Below are positions 35,263 to 44,121 of a stretch of 61,502 nucleotides of DNA, in pieces; position 1 is the first letter of the stretch; the number at the start of each line of letters is the position of its first letter. Where the stretch lies: NCBI GenBank assembly GCA_017303735.1, contig JAFLCF010000004.1, positions 1-61,502 of the forward strand, written 5' to 3'. A model generated the notes under the pieces. It did not search any database, was not told the origin of the DNA, and worked only from the letters and a program-made list of their open reading frames with translations. Source of the stretch: Anaerolineae bacterium (GTDB lineage: Bacteria; Chloroflexota; Anaerolineae; Anaerolineales; Villigracilaceae). The translations under genes were made by a program, and so were the position numbers.

Positions 35263-36972
35263 ATGCTTATGAAAAACCGAAATGAGATCTTGATCTACAT
35301 CTCTTTGATCGTAGTTTTTCTTGCGCCGAGGCTGACAGGAATTGACTCATTCGTCACTTTGGATGAAGCTTCCTGGTTAAGCCAGGGCGCAAATTTTTAT
35401 TATGCGTTGGGTCAGCGCGAGTTTGAAAATACGGTCTATGAATATCAACCCGCAGTGACGACCATGTCGATCATCACATTCGCGATGATTCTGTACTTCC
35501 CTGAATATCGCGGATTGGGTCAGGGATATCTTGATTACGAAAAAGGCAGGCTCGATCCGTTTATGTATGGCGCGGGCTACGACCCGTTGGTTTTGCTGAC
35601 CTACTCGCGCATCATCCAGGTTTTTATTCTATTGGTTTTGTTCTTATTGTTTTATTTTCTCCTGCAAAAGTTCGTCCCAAAATGGGTTGCCGCTTTTACT
35701 GCCGTCTTTATTTCGTTTGACCCCTTCTTTCTCGGTCACACCCGCATGATGGATCACGAAGCAATGGTGGCAATGTTCGTCTTTGTATCCATTCTCGCTT
35801 TTGCGGTGTACCTGCGCGACCGTAAACTTTTTTTTCTTTTGCTCTCCGGTGTTGCCGCGGGCTTTGCACAACTTACAAAATCATCGTCCATTGCCATGCT
35901 TGCCGCAATTGGCATTTTGCTGTTGATCCAAATCCATCAGGAACGCCAGCAGGGGTGGGGCAGGGCATTTTTCAATAACACCAAAGTATTTGGTATTTGG
36001 TTCGCGGCGCTCGTTGCCGCGTACGTTCTTTTCTGGCCCGGTATGTGGGTTGCGCCCGGCAAAATGCTTTATACGGTTTTTGGCAATGCCTTTAGCTATG
36101 CCTTTCAAGGTGCGCGTCTCACCATCACGGAAGAACTGCAACCCGCGCAGTTCAGCCTTGAATCAAACGCCGCAGGAATCTGGGACGTTGCGAAGGTGCT
36201 TCTGTATCGCATCACGCCGTTGACGTGGCTGGGCATCTTGTTTGGCTTGACCTTCCGCTTCAACCCGAACCGCGAGTTGATTCGACCCTATCAGCTTTTG
36301 CTCACACTGACGATGTCCACTGCCATTGCCTTCATCCTGATGATCGGCATCGCACAGGGACGCAACTCTCCACATTACATTCTCTCCAGTTATTTTGCGT
36401 TGAACCTTCTGGCTGGTCTGGGTTGGGTGCATGCGTTTCAATGGCTTGCTGCTCGGTTTGCAAAACAGCAATTGCAATTTATTGTGCTGGTCGTTTTAAG
36501 TTTACAGATCGCAAGCGCACTGGCGTATTTCCCATATTATTTCACCTACCGTAACCCGATCCTGTATGCAGCAGGCTGGTACAACGACAACCCTGAGTTT
36601 CCCTATGGCGAAGGCTTGGAACTGGCAGCAAAGTATCTTAAGTCCATTCCTGGTGCAGAAGAGTCAACCGCTCTTGTGTATTACAGCCGGGGTTGTTTTT
36701 CATATTACTACCCTGGCACATCCGTTGGTTTCCGTCCATTTTTCATTGATGGTCAGCATGCCGAAGATCTGATCAACAACATTCAGGCTGCGAATTATCT
36801 GGTCGTGTATTACGCGAACCAAAACCGGTTGGAAAAATATCACCCTTATTTGAAGATTCTCGAAACCGTAGAGCCTATTCATGTGATTTGGATGGACGGT
36901 TACGAATACGTCCGCATTTATGATGTGAGTATGTTCACGCCTGAGATGTATGAAGCACTGGCAGATTTATGA
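35263..36972 (+). CDS. GT39/PMT-like membrane glycosyltransferase, copy 1
   Basis: A 569-residue GT-C enzyme. The first loop has GIDSFVTLDEASWLSQGANF, the DE acid pair of the PMT_2 family, followed by EYQPAVTTM. A second conserved loop is FWPGMWVAPGKMLYTVFGN. About eleven helices precede a soluble C-terminus. The frame is open from 34984, but that part overlaps the divergent gene and lacks family character; ATG 35263 lies seven bases after TATAAT and is preferred. It is a tandem paralogue of the next gene, overlapped by ATGA. It probably moves a sugar from a polyprenyl carrier to a surface acceptor. Confidence 0.85.
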   Translation: MLMKNRNEILIYISLIVVFLAPRLTGIDSFVTLDEASWLSQGANFYYALGQREFENTVYEYQPAVTTMSIITFAMILYFPEYRGLGQGYLDYEKGRLDPFMYGAGYDPLVLLTYSRIIQVFILLVLFLLFYFLLQKFVPKWVAAFTAVFISFDPFFLGHTRMMDHEAMVAMFVFVSILAFAVYLRDRKLFFLLLSGVAAGFAQLTKSSSIAMLAAIGILLLIQIHQERQQGWGRAFFNNTKVFGIWFAALVAAYVLFWPGMWVAPGKMLYTVFGNAFSYAFQGARLTITEELQPAQFSLESNAAGIWDVAKVLLYRITPLTWLGILFGLTFRFNPNRELIRPYQLLLTLTMSTAIAFILMIGIAQGRNSPHYILSSYFALNLLAGLGWVHAFQWLAARFAKQQLQFIVLVVLSLQIASALAYFPYYFTYRNPILYAAGWYNDNPEFPYGEGLELAAKYLKSIPGAEESTALVYYSRGCFSYYYPGTSVGFRPFFIDGQHAEDLINNIQAANYLVVYYANQNRLEKYHPYLKILETVEPIHVIWMDGYEYVRIYDVSMFTPEMYEALADL

Positions 36973-38690
36973 ACCATGTGATGAATGAAAAACGCGGTAG
37001 GGCTCTTCTTATTGTTCTCCTGCTAATTTTGATCGTCCCCTCCCATTTGATCGGCATTGACCGTGCAACCACCATTGATGAGCCGTGGTGGGTGATCTCT
37101 GGCTCGAACTATTACTACGCCCTCACCAATCGTGACTTCGCCAATACTATCTATGATTATCATCCTGCCGTCACCACCACATGGATGGTCACAACGGGCA
37201 TGGTCACCTACTTCCCAGAATATCGCGGATTCGGTCAGGGGTATTTCGATGTTCGCAAGCCTCATTTTGAAGAGTTCCTGCGCGAGAATGGCAAAGATGC
37301 ATTAGACCTGCTCCGCTATAGCCGCTGGGCACAGTCCGCATTAATTCTGGCACTTGCGGCTTTGGGCTTCTTCCTTTTGCAAATGGTGATGGATTATCGC
37401 ATGGCGTTTCTGTCCATTTCACTGGCAATGACCGCACCGTTCTATCTGGGGCACTCGCGCCTGTTGAACCATGAAGGCATGCTGGCTATATTTGTTATCG
37501 TCTCGTTGATCGGAATGTATGTTTATCTTGAGAAGAGGAAGAGTTTGATTTTCCTTCTTATTTCTGGCGTAACATTTGGCTTGGCGCAGCTGACCAAGTC
37601 TACTTCGATTGCGTTGATCGGCTTGGTGGGGCTGATGCTTTTGGTCTCTTTGTTCAAACGAGACGAGAAAAAGCTGAGCGCAAAGATCCTGGAGGCGCTA
37701 AAGACCATTGGCATTTGGCTGGTATCTGCTGCACTGGTGTACTTCATCTTGTGGCCCGGCATGTGGGTTGCACCAGGGAAGATGCTTTCTGGCGTATATG
37801 GCAACGCTTTTAGTTATGCCTTTCAAGGTGCCCGCCTCGATGTGACCGAAGAACTTGAGCCTGCCACCTTTGACCTTGTGACCCGCTCTGATGGTTTGTT
37901 GCTTTACTTGAAGTATTGGGCGTCTGGCACCACTTTTGTGACCTGGCTGGGAATGGCGTTTGCCTTGTTCGCAGCTTTTTCGAAGAAGGTGGACTGGGGT
38001 ATTCGGTCTCTTTTGATCTATCTGCTGATTCTCGGCAGCGGATTTATTCTGATGTTTAGCATTGCGCAGGGACGGAATGCGCCTCACTACATCATGACCA
38101 GCTTTGTCTCATTCGATGTCATCGCAGGGATCGGGTGGGGATGGGCATTGCTGTGGGTGCAATCTCGTTGGCAGAGGTTGGCTTCATTAACTATTTCGGT
38201 CGTGGCGCTGACGGTTCTAACCCTCGCACAAATTGGGTTTGGGCTGCCCTATGCACCATATTATTTCACGTACAAGAATCCTCTTGCGAGGGAGGCAGCG
38301 ACCTTCGGATACGGCGAAGGGCTTGCACAAGCGTCAGATTATTTGGCAGGCAAGCCGAATCCGAAGGAAATTCGTGCGTACGTCTATAACGGCATGGGCA
38401 CATTCTCCTTTTACTTCCCTGGTGAGACGGTGGTTTTGAAACGTGCTCATCTAGTTGAAGATGATTTTGCTACGATCACCGAAGAATTGCGCAAGGCAGA
38501 TTATCTGGTCTTGTATCCCATAACCCGTGCCAAACACCCAGAGACGGAAAAAATTTTGGGCGAGTTGGAAGGAGTGGTGATGCCTGAGAAGGTCATTACC
38601 ATTAATGGGTTGGAGTACATTCAGATCTACCGGGTGGAAGATATACCAGAATCAGTGTATGAAGCCTTGCTTGCAAAGCATAAGGATTGA
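36969..38690 (+). CDS. GT39/PMT-like membrane glycosyltransferase, copy 2
   Basis: A 573-residue paralogue of the upstream gene with the same loops: GIDRATTIDEPWWVISGSNY for the acidic pair, DYHPAVTTTW, WPGMWVAPGKMLSGVYGNAF and FSYAFQGARLDVTEELEPA. The shared blocks point to local duplication followed by divergence, possibly to a different donor or acceptor. Start and previous stop overlap by 4 bases (ATGA), so both are made from one message. About 140 gene-free bases follow. Confidence 0.87.
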   Translation: MNHVMNEKRGRALLIVLLLILIVPSHLIGIDRATTIDEPWWVISGSNYYYALTNRDFANTIYDYHPAVTTTWMVTTGMVTYFPEYRGFGQGYFDVRKPHFEEFLRENGKDALDLLRYSRWAQSALILALAALGFFLLQMVMDYRMAFLSISLAMTAPFYLGHSRLLNHEGMLAIFVIVSLIGMYVYLEKRKSLIFLLISGVTFGLAQLTKSTSIALIGLVGLMLLVSLFKRDEKKLSAKILEALKTIGIWLVSAALVYFILWPGMWVAPGKMLSGVYGNAFSYAFQGARLDVTEELEPATFDLVTRSDGLLLYLKYWASGTTFVTWLGMAFALFAAFSKKVDWGIRSLLIYLLILGSGFILMFSIAQGRNAPHYIMTSFVSFDVIAGIGWGWALLWVQSRWQRLASLTISVVALTVLTLAQIGFGLPYAPYYFTYKNPLAREAATFGYGEGLAQASDYLAGKPNPKEIRAYVYNGMGTFSFYFPGETVVLKRAHLVEDDFATITEELRKADYLVLYPITRAKHPETEKILGELEGVVMPEKVITINGLEYIQIYRVEDIPESVYEALLAKHKD

Positions 38691-38832
38691 TTCGTCAGGC
38701 GCGGGAAAAGCTGGAGAATAACCGAGGCAAGCCTGGCGGGGCATGAAGCGGGCGTCACCTTGCGCCTTTGTCATGAAAGTACCATATACGGCTGGCGCGA
38801 TTGTGGAGTAAAATTTCAGTCATTAATCTGCC

Positions 38833-41800
38833 ATGAATTTTATTACATCGAACGGTCGTTTTTCCGAAAAAATGTTGGGACGCTTGTGGAAAGGGGTCAT
38901 TTTTGCCTATCAAGCGTTGGCGGCGATCGTTTTAATTTGGGCGTTTATCTTATCGGTTCGCTGGGTGAACGAGCCGTTCCTAGGCTCATTTTATGAACAT
39001 TCTCTAGTGTTTACCGATACGGGGGGGGATGCTGGCGCGTGGGCATTTAATCAGGTTGTGAATAGCGGCGATCAATTGCTGGGGGTGAACGGCGTCGAAG
39101 TGAGAACCAGCCGCGATGTGCGCAATATCCTTGGCAATTTTGCCCCGGGTGAAAATGTAACCCTAACGATCCGTTTCAAAGACGAGGGTGTGCGCGATAT
39201 AAATGTGGAATTGCAGCAATTCCCCGAAGATGGGGTCAGTCTCTTCCTGCTTTTGCCATTCCTTATCAGCATAGTTTTTCTTGCGCTCAGTATCTGGACT
39301 TTCGGTTTGCGCCGCAATGAGTCTGCCGGGCGGGCATTCATCATGTTCGCTTCGTCCTTCTCGATCGTAACCAGCACGATCTTGAATTTATGGACCAGCC
39401 ACGAATTCACGGTCGTTTGGACATTCGCCTGCGCGATGGCGGGCGGTGCCACCCTTGCGTTGGCTTTGTCTTTCCCGTCTTCTCCGCGTTTTTTGATCAA
39501 CCGACCTTACCTGCGTTGGGTGGGCTTTATCGTCAGTTTTGTGCTTGCCGGGATGACCCTCCCTTATTTATTTAATATAGAAGACCCAACCCTTTACATT
39601 CCCCTCTGGCAGAACATTTACTACTTCGATGTGATCTGTATTCTCACTCTGTTGGGTTTGAATCTTTACTACGCCCGCTATTCGCCCTCACCGGTTGTCA
39701 AGTCGCAGGCAGGGAATACGTTGGTCGGTGCTTTTTTTGCTTTTGCGCCGCTCACTGTTTATCTGGCGATGGGCACCATCTTAAAGATCGACTTCTCTCC
39801 GTTGTTTCTCCTCCCAGTGGTGATCTTCCCGGCAGTGATGGGCTATAACATTATGCGCTTCCGCTTCCTGCGCACAGATGATCTTGCGCGGCGCGGGGTG
39901 ATGTATGTACTCTTAACCGGGCTTGTCTCATTGGGATATGCCCTGGTTGCAGCAGGGGCGGGGTTCCTTTTCGGGAACGCCCTGCCAGACAATCTACTAG
40001 CGGGCATCTTCATATTGGGGCTTGCTCTTGTGCTTGAGCCATTGCGAACCCGTCTTCAGAATCTGACCGATGTGATCTTCTTCCGTGGTTCGCGAGTAGT
40101 GGCAGAGCAGTTGGAAGATTTCTCTCACAGGCTAACCACCGCACTGGATTTGAACGCCATCGGCTCACTCCTGCGGGATCAGATCGCCTCCACCCTGACC
40201 CCAGACCTGATCCACATCTTTACCTACGACACCCTCAATGATTTTTTCTCCGCCGCGCCTGCCGAGGGTGGTCGCCCAACCACGGATATCCGCTTTACAT
40301 CGACAAGCCCGCTGGTCTCCTATTTCAAAAAGGAAAGGCTTCCGCTCTATCTGGATAATATTGCCGATCTGCCAGATGAGTTGAGATCGGAGCAATCCCG
40401 CATTGCGTTATTGGGTTCACGCCTCTTCATCGCATTCCCCGGCAAAGACCGCCCCAATGGCTGGCTTGCCTTGGGTGCACGCCTGACGGAACAGCCGTAC
40501 TCTCCGGGCGATCTACGCTTCCTTGAAAATATTTGCGATCAGGCTTCGGTTGCTATCGAACGTGTGCAGACCGTCGCCCATCTTGAGCGGCGCATCCAGG
40601 AAATGAATGCCCTGACCCGCGTTTCTCAGGGCGTGAACGTAACCCGCACCTTTGATGACGTGCTGGAGTTGATCTACGCCCAAACCGCCCAGATCATTCC
40701 CACTTCCCATTTCCATATCACCTTATACGACAAAGACAGCGATTATTATTACTACGGTTTTTGCCTTGAAAATAATGAACGCATTCATGAGCGCGAGAAC
40801 CAGCCTTTCCCTGTAAATGTTGGGCTTTCTCCTGAAGTCATTCGTAAAAGCCGCCCGATCATGACGCAGGATTACATTCGTGAATGTCAGGCGCGCAACA
40901 CGACGCCCACCATCGAAAACATCTTTGCATGGATCGGTGTTCCACTCAATGCAGGCGCAGAATCCATCGGCGCTCTCAGCGTAGGAAGCCGCGACGGCTC
41001 CACGATCTACACCCGCGCCCAGCAGGAATTGATCCAAGCCATTGCCGACCAGACCGCTGGTGCCATCGTCAAGGCGCGCCTGCTGAAAGAGACTCAGGAA
41101 CGCGCCCGTCAATTGACGACGTTGAACGAGATCACCCGTCAACTGACATCGACCCTTGAGCTGAATCCGCTTTTACAGAACATTCTTGAGAATGCCGTGG
41201 GCATCTTAAATTGTGAAGCGGGTAGTTTGCTTCTGGTGGATGACCAGACCGATGAACTTGTCTTCCGTGTAATGGTGGGACCCGTGGCAACCAACCTGAT
41301 CGGGAAACGTCTGCCGCCTGGTACGGGCATCGTTGGTCGCGCCGTGGATACGAGAAAGCCCATCATTGAAAACGAAGAACAAAATGCAAACCGTTTTAAA
41401 GGCGTCGATCAGCAAACAGGCTTTGTCAGCCGCTCATTGCTTGCTGTGCCCCTGCAAGCCAAAGACCGCGTGATCGGCGTCGTGGAAGTTATCAACCGGC
41501 GCGATGGGCTTCCGTTTGTGCAGAATGATCAAACCCTGCTGACCGCTTTTGCAGGTCAAGCAGCGGTTGCCATCGAAAACGCACGCCTCTATACCCTCAC
41601 CGATCAAGAACTCGCCAGCCGCGTCGAAGAATTATCGGTCATGCAGCGCATCGACCGTGAGTTGAATGCCAGCCTCGAAATGGATCGTGCCATGCGCATC
41701 ACCCTTGATTGGGCGTTGCGTCAATCGGGCGCAGAGGTGGGGTTGATCGGTACTCTCGAAGAGACCAAGCTGCTCGTCATGGCGCAGCAAGGCTTGGATG

Positions 41801-42822
41801 AACAAATGGCTTCCCTGCCAGATCAGTTGATGAAGATCGAATTGCCTTCAATGCTCGCCGCCGTGGAGACGGGTCAGCCTCAAAATGTGGTCGTCGAGTT
41901 GGAAGCTTCAAAGAATAAATTGTCGTTGGCTTCTCAAACGCAAATGGTGATCCCGATCCGCCGCGAAACCACGGTAATCGGTCTACTGTACCTGGAAAGC
42001 ACCAGCGACTCACAAGTGGATATTGACTTCCTGACCCGCTTAACTGATCATGCCGCTATCGCTATTTCAAATGCTCAACTGTATAGTGAAGTGCAGCGTG
42101 CCAATAATGCGAAGAGCGACTTCGTCTCTTTTGTGGCGCACGAACTGAAGAACCCGATGACCTCCATCAAAGGCTATACCGAATTGCTGGCAAGCGGAGC
42201 TGTGGGGCAGATCACGGAAATGCAGACGAACTTCCTTTCGACCATCAAATCGAATGTCGAGCGCATGTCTACTTTGGTCTCGGACTTGAACGATAACTCC
42301 AAGATCGAAGCAGGACGTTTGCGGCTTGAGTACAAAGCCACGCAAGCTGCTGACCTTGTAGATGAAGTGATTCGAACCTTCAAACGTCAACTTGAAGATA
42401 AGAAACAGACCCTTGAGTTGCTTATCCCTCCGAAATTGCCTGCCATGTGGGCAGACCGCATCCGCGTGGGGCAGGTGTTAACCAATCTCGTCAGCAATGC
42501 CTTCAAATACACACCGGAAGGCGGTTCCATTCAGGTCGGCGTGGAAGAAAGCCCGAATCATTGGGATCCAGATGGCGCGCCACGGGTTATCCACCTTTGG
42601 GCGAAAGACAGCGGCATCGGCATGACCCCTGAAGACCAACAAAAAATATTCCAGAAATTCTTCCGTTCAGATGACCCCAAAGCCCGCGAAGTGCCAGGGA
42701 CAGGTCTTGGTTTGAATATTACGAAGAGCCTTGTTGAAATGCAGGGCGGCAAGATCTGGTTCGAGAGTGAATACAGACATGGGACAACCTTCCATTTCAC
42801 GGTTCCTGTGGCAGAGGAGTAA
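38833..42822 (+). CDS. PDZ/multi-TM/GAF sensor histidine kinase
   Basis: A 1329-residue kinase. Order: one helix (about 20-45), a PDZ-like domain (about 55-125; VVNSGDQLLGVNGVEVRT), about eight helices to 425, four GAF-like domains starting near residues 437, 602, 773 and 945, HisKA (FVAHELKNPMTSIKGYTELL, H1103) and HATPase (LTNLVSNAFKYTPEGG near 1216, DSGIGM, GTGLGLNI). GAF domains bind small ligands or chromophores; those here show no obvious bilin Cys. No receiver domain is attached or adjacent. The FIST gene follows 6 bases on, so that ligand sensing may be shared (inference). Confidence 0.93.
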   Translation: MNFITSNGRFSEKMLGRLWKGVIFAYQALAAIVLIWAFILSVRWVNEPFLGSFYEHSLVFTDTGGDAGAWAFNQVVNSGDQLLGVNGVEVRTSRDVRNILGNFAPGENVTLTIRFKDEGVRDINVELQQFPEDGVSLFLLLPFLISIVFLALSIWTFGLRRNESAGRAFIMFASSFSIVTSTILNLWTSHEFTVVWTFACAMAGGATLALALSFPSSPRFLINRPYLRWVGFIVSFVLAGMTLPYLFNIEDPTLYIPLWQNIYYFDVICILTLLGLNLYYARYSPSPVVKSQAGNTLVGAFFAFAPLTVYLAMGTILKIDFSPLFLLPVVIFPAVMGYNIMRFRFLRTDDLARRGVMYVLLTGLVSLGYALVAAGAGFLFGNALPDNLLAGIFILGLALVLEPLRTRLQNLTDVIFFRGSRVVAEQLEDFSHRLTTALDLNAIGSLLRDQIASTLTPDLIHIFTYDTLNDFFSAAPAEGGRPTTDIRFTSTSPLVSYFKKERLPLYLDNIADLPDELRSEQSRIALLGSRLFIAFPGKDRPNGWLALGARLTEQPYSPGDLRFLENICDQASVAIERVQTVAHLERRIQEMNALTRVSQGVNVTRTFDDVLELIYAQTAQIIPTSHFHITLYDKDSDYYYYGFCLENNERIHERENQPFPVNVGLSPEVIRKSRPIMTQDYIRECQARNTTPTIENIFAWIGVPLNAGAESIGALSVGSRDGSTIYTRAQQELIQAIADQTAGAIVKARLLKETQERARQLTTLNEITRQLTSTLELNPLLQNILENAVGILNCEAGSLLLVDDQTDELVFRVMVGPVATNLIGKRLPPGTGIVGRAVDTRKPIIENEEQNANRFKGVDQQTGFVSRSLLAVPLQAKDRVIGVVEVINRRDGLPFVQNDQTLLTAFAGQAAVAIENARLYTLTDQELASRVEELSVMQRIDRELNASLEMDRAMRITLDWALRQSGAEVGLIGTLEETKLLVMAQQGLDEQMASLPDQLMKIELPSMLAAVETGQPQNVVVELEASKNKLSLASQTQMVIPIRRETTVIGLLYLESTSDSQVDIDFLTRLTDHAAIAISNAQLYSEVQRANNAKSDFVSFVAHELKNPMTSIKGYTELLASGAVGQITEMQTNFLSTIKSNVERMSTLVSDLNDNSKIEAGRLRLEYKATQAADLVDEVIRTFKRQLEDKKQTLELLIPPKLPAMWADRIRVGQVLTNLVSNAFKYTPEGGSIQVGVEESPNHWDPDGAPRVIHLWAKDSGIGMTPEDQQKIFQKFFRSDDPKAREVPGTGLGLNITKSLVEMQGGKIWFESEYRHGTTFHFTVPVAEE

Positions 42823-42828
42823 CAAGAG

Positions 42829-43986
42829 ATGCCGATTGTATCCTCTGTAGGAATCGCTCAGGCGTTGGACGGACGCGAAGCTGGATTACAGGCAACGCAT
42901 CAGGCGCTGAATAAGTTGGGTGCGAATGCTCCCGGTTTGGCAATTGTGATTGCTTCGCATCAATATCTGGCACGTGAAGTGTTGAATGGTGTTTCCAGTT
43001 TGTTAGGTGATACTCCCATGATCGGGTTTAGCTCCCCGGCGGGGCTTACCCTTAATGGACTTCATCCTCATTCTGTGGTGGTTTCTTTGCTCAGTGGTGA
43101 TTTTCAAGCCGAGACTCTTTGGCTGCCTGGGTATGCACAGTCTGGGCGTGAAACCGCCTCAAAGATCGAGCAGCATGCGTCGGCGCGGGTGGAGCGGCAA
43201 TCCGTCCTCTTTTTTGCCGACGGGTTTAACGGCGATGCCGAGCAGTTTTGTAATTCTTTACCAGCAGGGTTGGATATTGTTGGCGCACTTTCCAGCGGTG
43301 ACTTGAATACCGGTAGTACGTATCAGATCATTGGCAGTCAGTCGGGTGCCGGCGCGTTAACGGCTTCATTCCTGCGCGGCGGACTGCGTGTTGGGGTTGG
43401 TGCAGACCATGGCTGGGACCCGGTTGGAAATCAATTCCGTGTCACGCGTTCACGCGGTTTCTGGTTGCGCACGCTGGACGGACGACCCGCCTCAGAAGCC
43501 TATTCAGCCTTGTTCGGGTACCCGGCTCGTGATTGGGCTTTCCCGCCGCTTAGCTATCTTGCGCGTTTATATCCGCTTGGCATGGAACAGCAGGATGGCA
43601 TGGTGGTGCGTTCTCCGATCCGTGTTGAGGCAGATGGAAGTTTCCGCATGAATGCGGTCATCCGTGATGGGGTGGATGCCTTCCTTTTGGTGGGCAGCCG
43701 CGCTTCCTGTGAGCAAGCGGCGAAGAAGGCAGCTCAACAAGCCCTCTTAAAACTTGGAACTGCCAAGCCCCGCCTCGTGCTTGTGCTTGTGGATGTTGCC
43801 TGGCAAATGCTGCTCAAAGCTCAACCTGGCGCTGAAATCGCAGCAGTGCAAGAGATCATTGGCGAATCTGTACCGATCATCGGGGGGTATACCCTGGGGC
43901 AGGTGGCGACGGTCAATGAGGAGACCAAACCTAAATTCCTCAATCAGCATATCGTCGTGATCGTATTTGGCGAACCGATAGAATAG
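42829..43986 (+). CDS. FIST N/C domain sensory protein
   Basis: A 385-residue cytoplasmic protein with the two FIST halves. The N half runs from SVGIAQALDGREAGLQA to PMIGFSSPAGLTLNG and VVVSLLSGDFQAE. The C half includes AYSALFG and MVVRSPIRVEADGSFRMNA, then CEQAAKKAAQQAL and IIGGYTLGQVA. FIST domains are known as small-ligand (probably amino-acid) sensors beside signal-transduction proteins. It starts 6 bases after the histidine kinase stop and is closed by a weak terminator, so the two form one unit. Confidence 0.9.
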   Translation: MPIVSSVGIAQALDGREAGLQATHQALNKLGANAPGLAIVIASHQYLAREVLNGVSSLLGDTPMIGFSSPAGLTLNGLHPHSVVVSLLSGDFQAETLWLPGYAQSGRETASKIEQHASARVERQSVLFFADGFNGDAEQFCNSLPAGLDIVGALSSGDLNTGSTYQIIGSQSGAGALTASFLRGGLRVGVGADHGWDPVGNQFRVTRSRGFWLRTLDGRPASEAYSALFGYPARDWAFPPLSYLARLYPLGMEQQDGMVVRSPIRVEADGSFRMNAVIRDGVDAFLLVGSRASCEQAAKKAAQQALLKLGTAKPRLVLVLVDVAWQMLLKAQPGAEIAAVQEIIGESVPIIGGYTLGQVATVNEETKPKFLNQHIVVIVFGEPIE

Positions 43987-43988
43987 AA

Positions 43989-44020
43989 AAAATCGCAGGT
44001 TTTCCTGCTATTTTTATTTT
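43989..44020 (+). terminator. Weak intrinsic terminator
   Basis: GCAGG-TTTT-CCTGC (43995-44008) with A/T flanks that extend the stem, then TATTTTTATTTT. The core stem is short but the T tract is good. Confidence 0.6.
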
Positions 44021-44091
44021 CGTATAGCCAGTTTACCTAGGGGATTTCTTTTCCTTGCAAGATGGTTAACCCAAGCCCTTCGAGATTATTG

Positions 44092-44097
44092 TATACT
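44092..44097 (+). promoter_or_regulatory. Candidate -10 box of the NACHT unit
   Basis: TATACT 25 bases before the ATG at 44122, inside the longer version of the frame that starts at 44062. No good -35 is at a normal distance (TTAACC at 44066 is 20 bases away). Confidence 0.4.
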
Positions 44098-44121
44098 GAC
44101 AACAACATCGAGGCTGCGGGT

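Noticed and set aside
44062..44121. Longer start for the NACHT protein
   Set aside because: The -10-like TATACT falls inside it, no ribosome site precedes it, and ATG 44122 has GAGG at a good distance.
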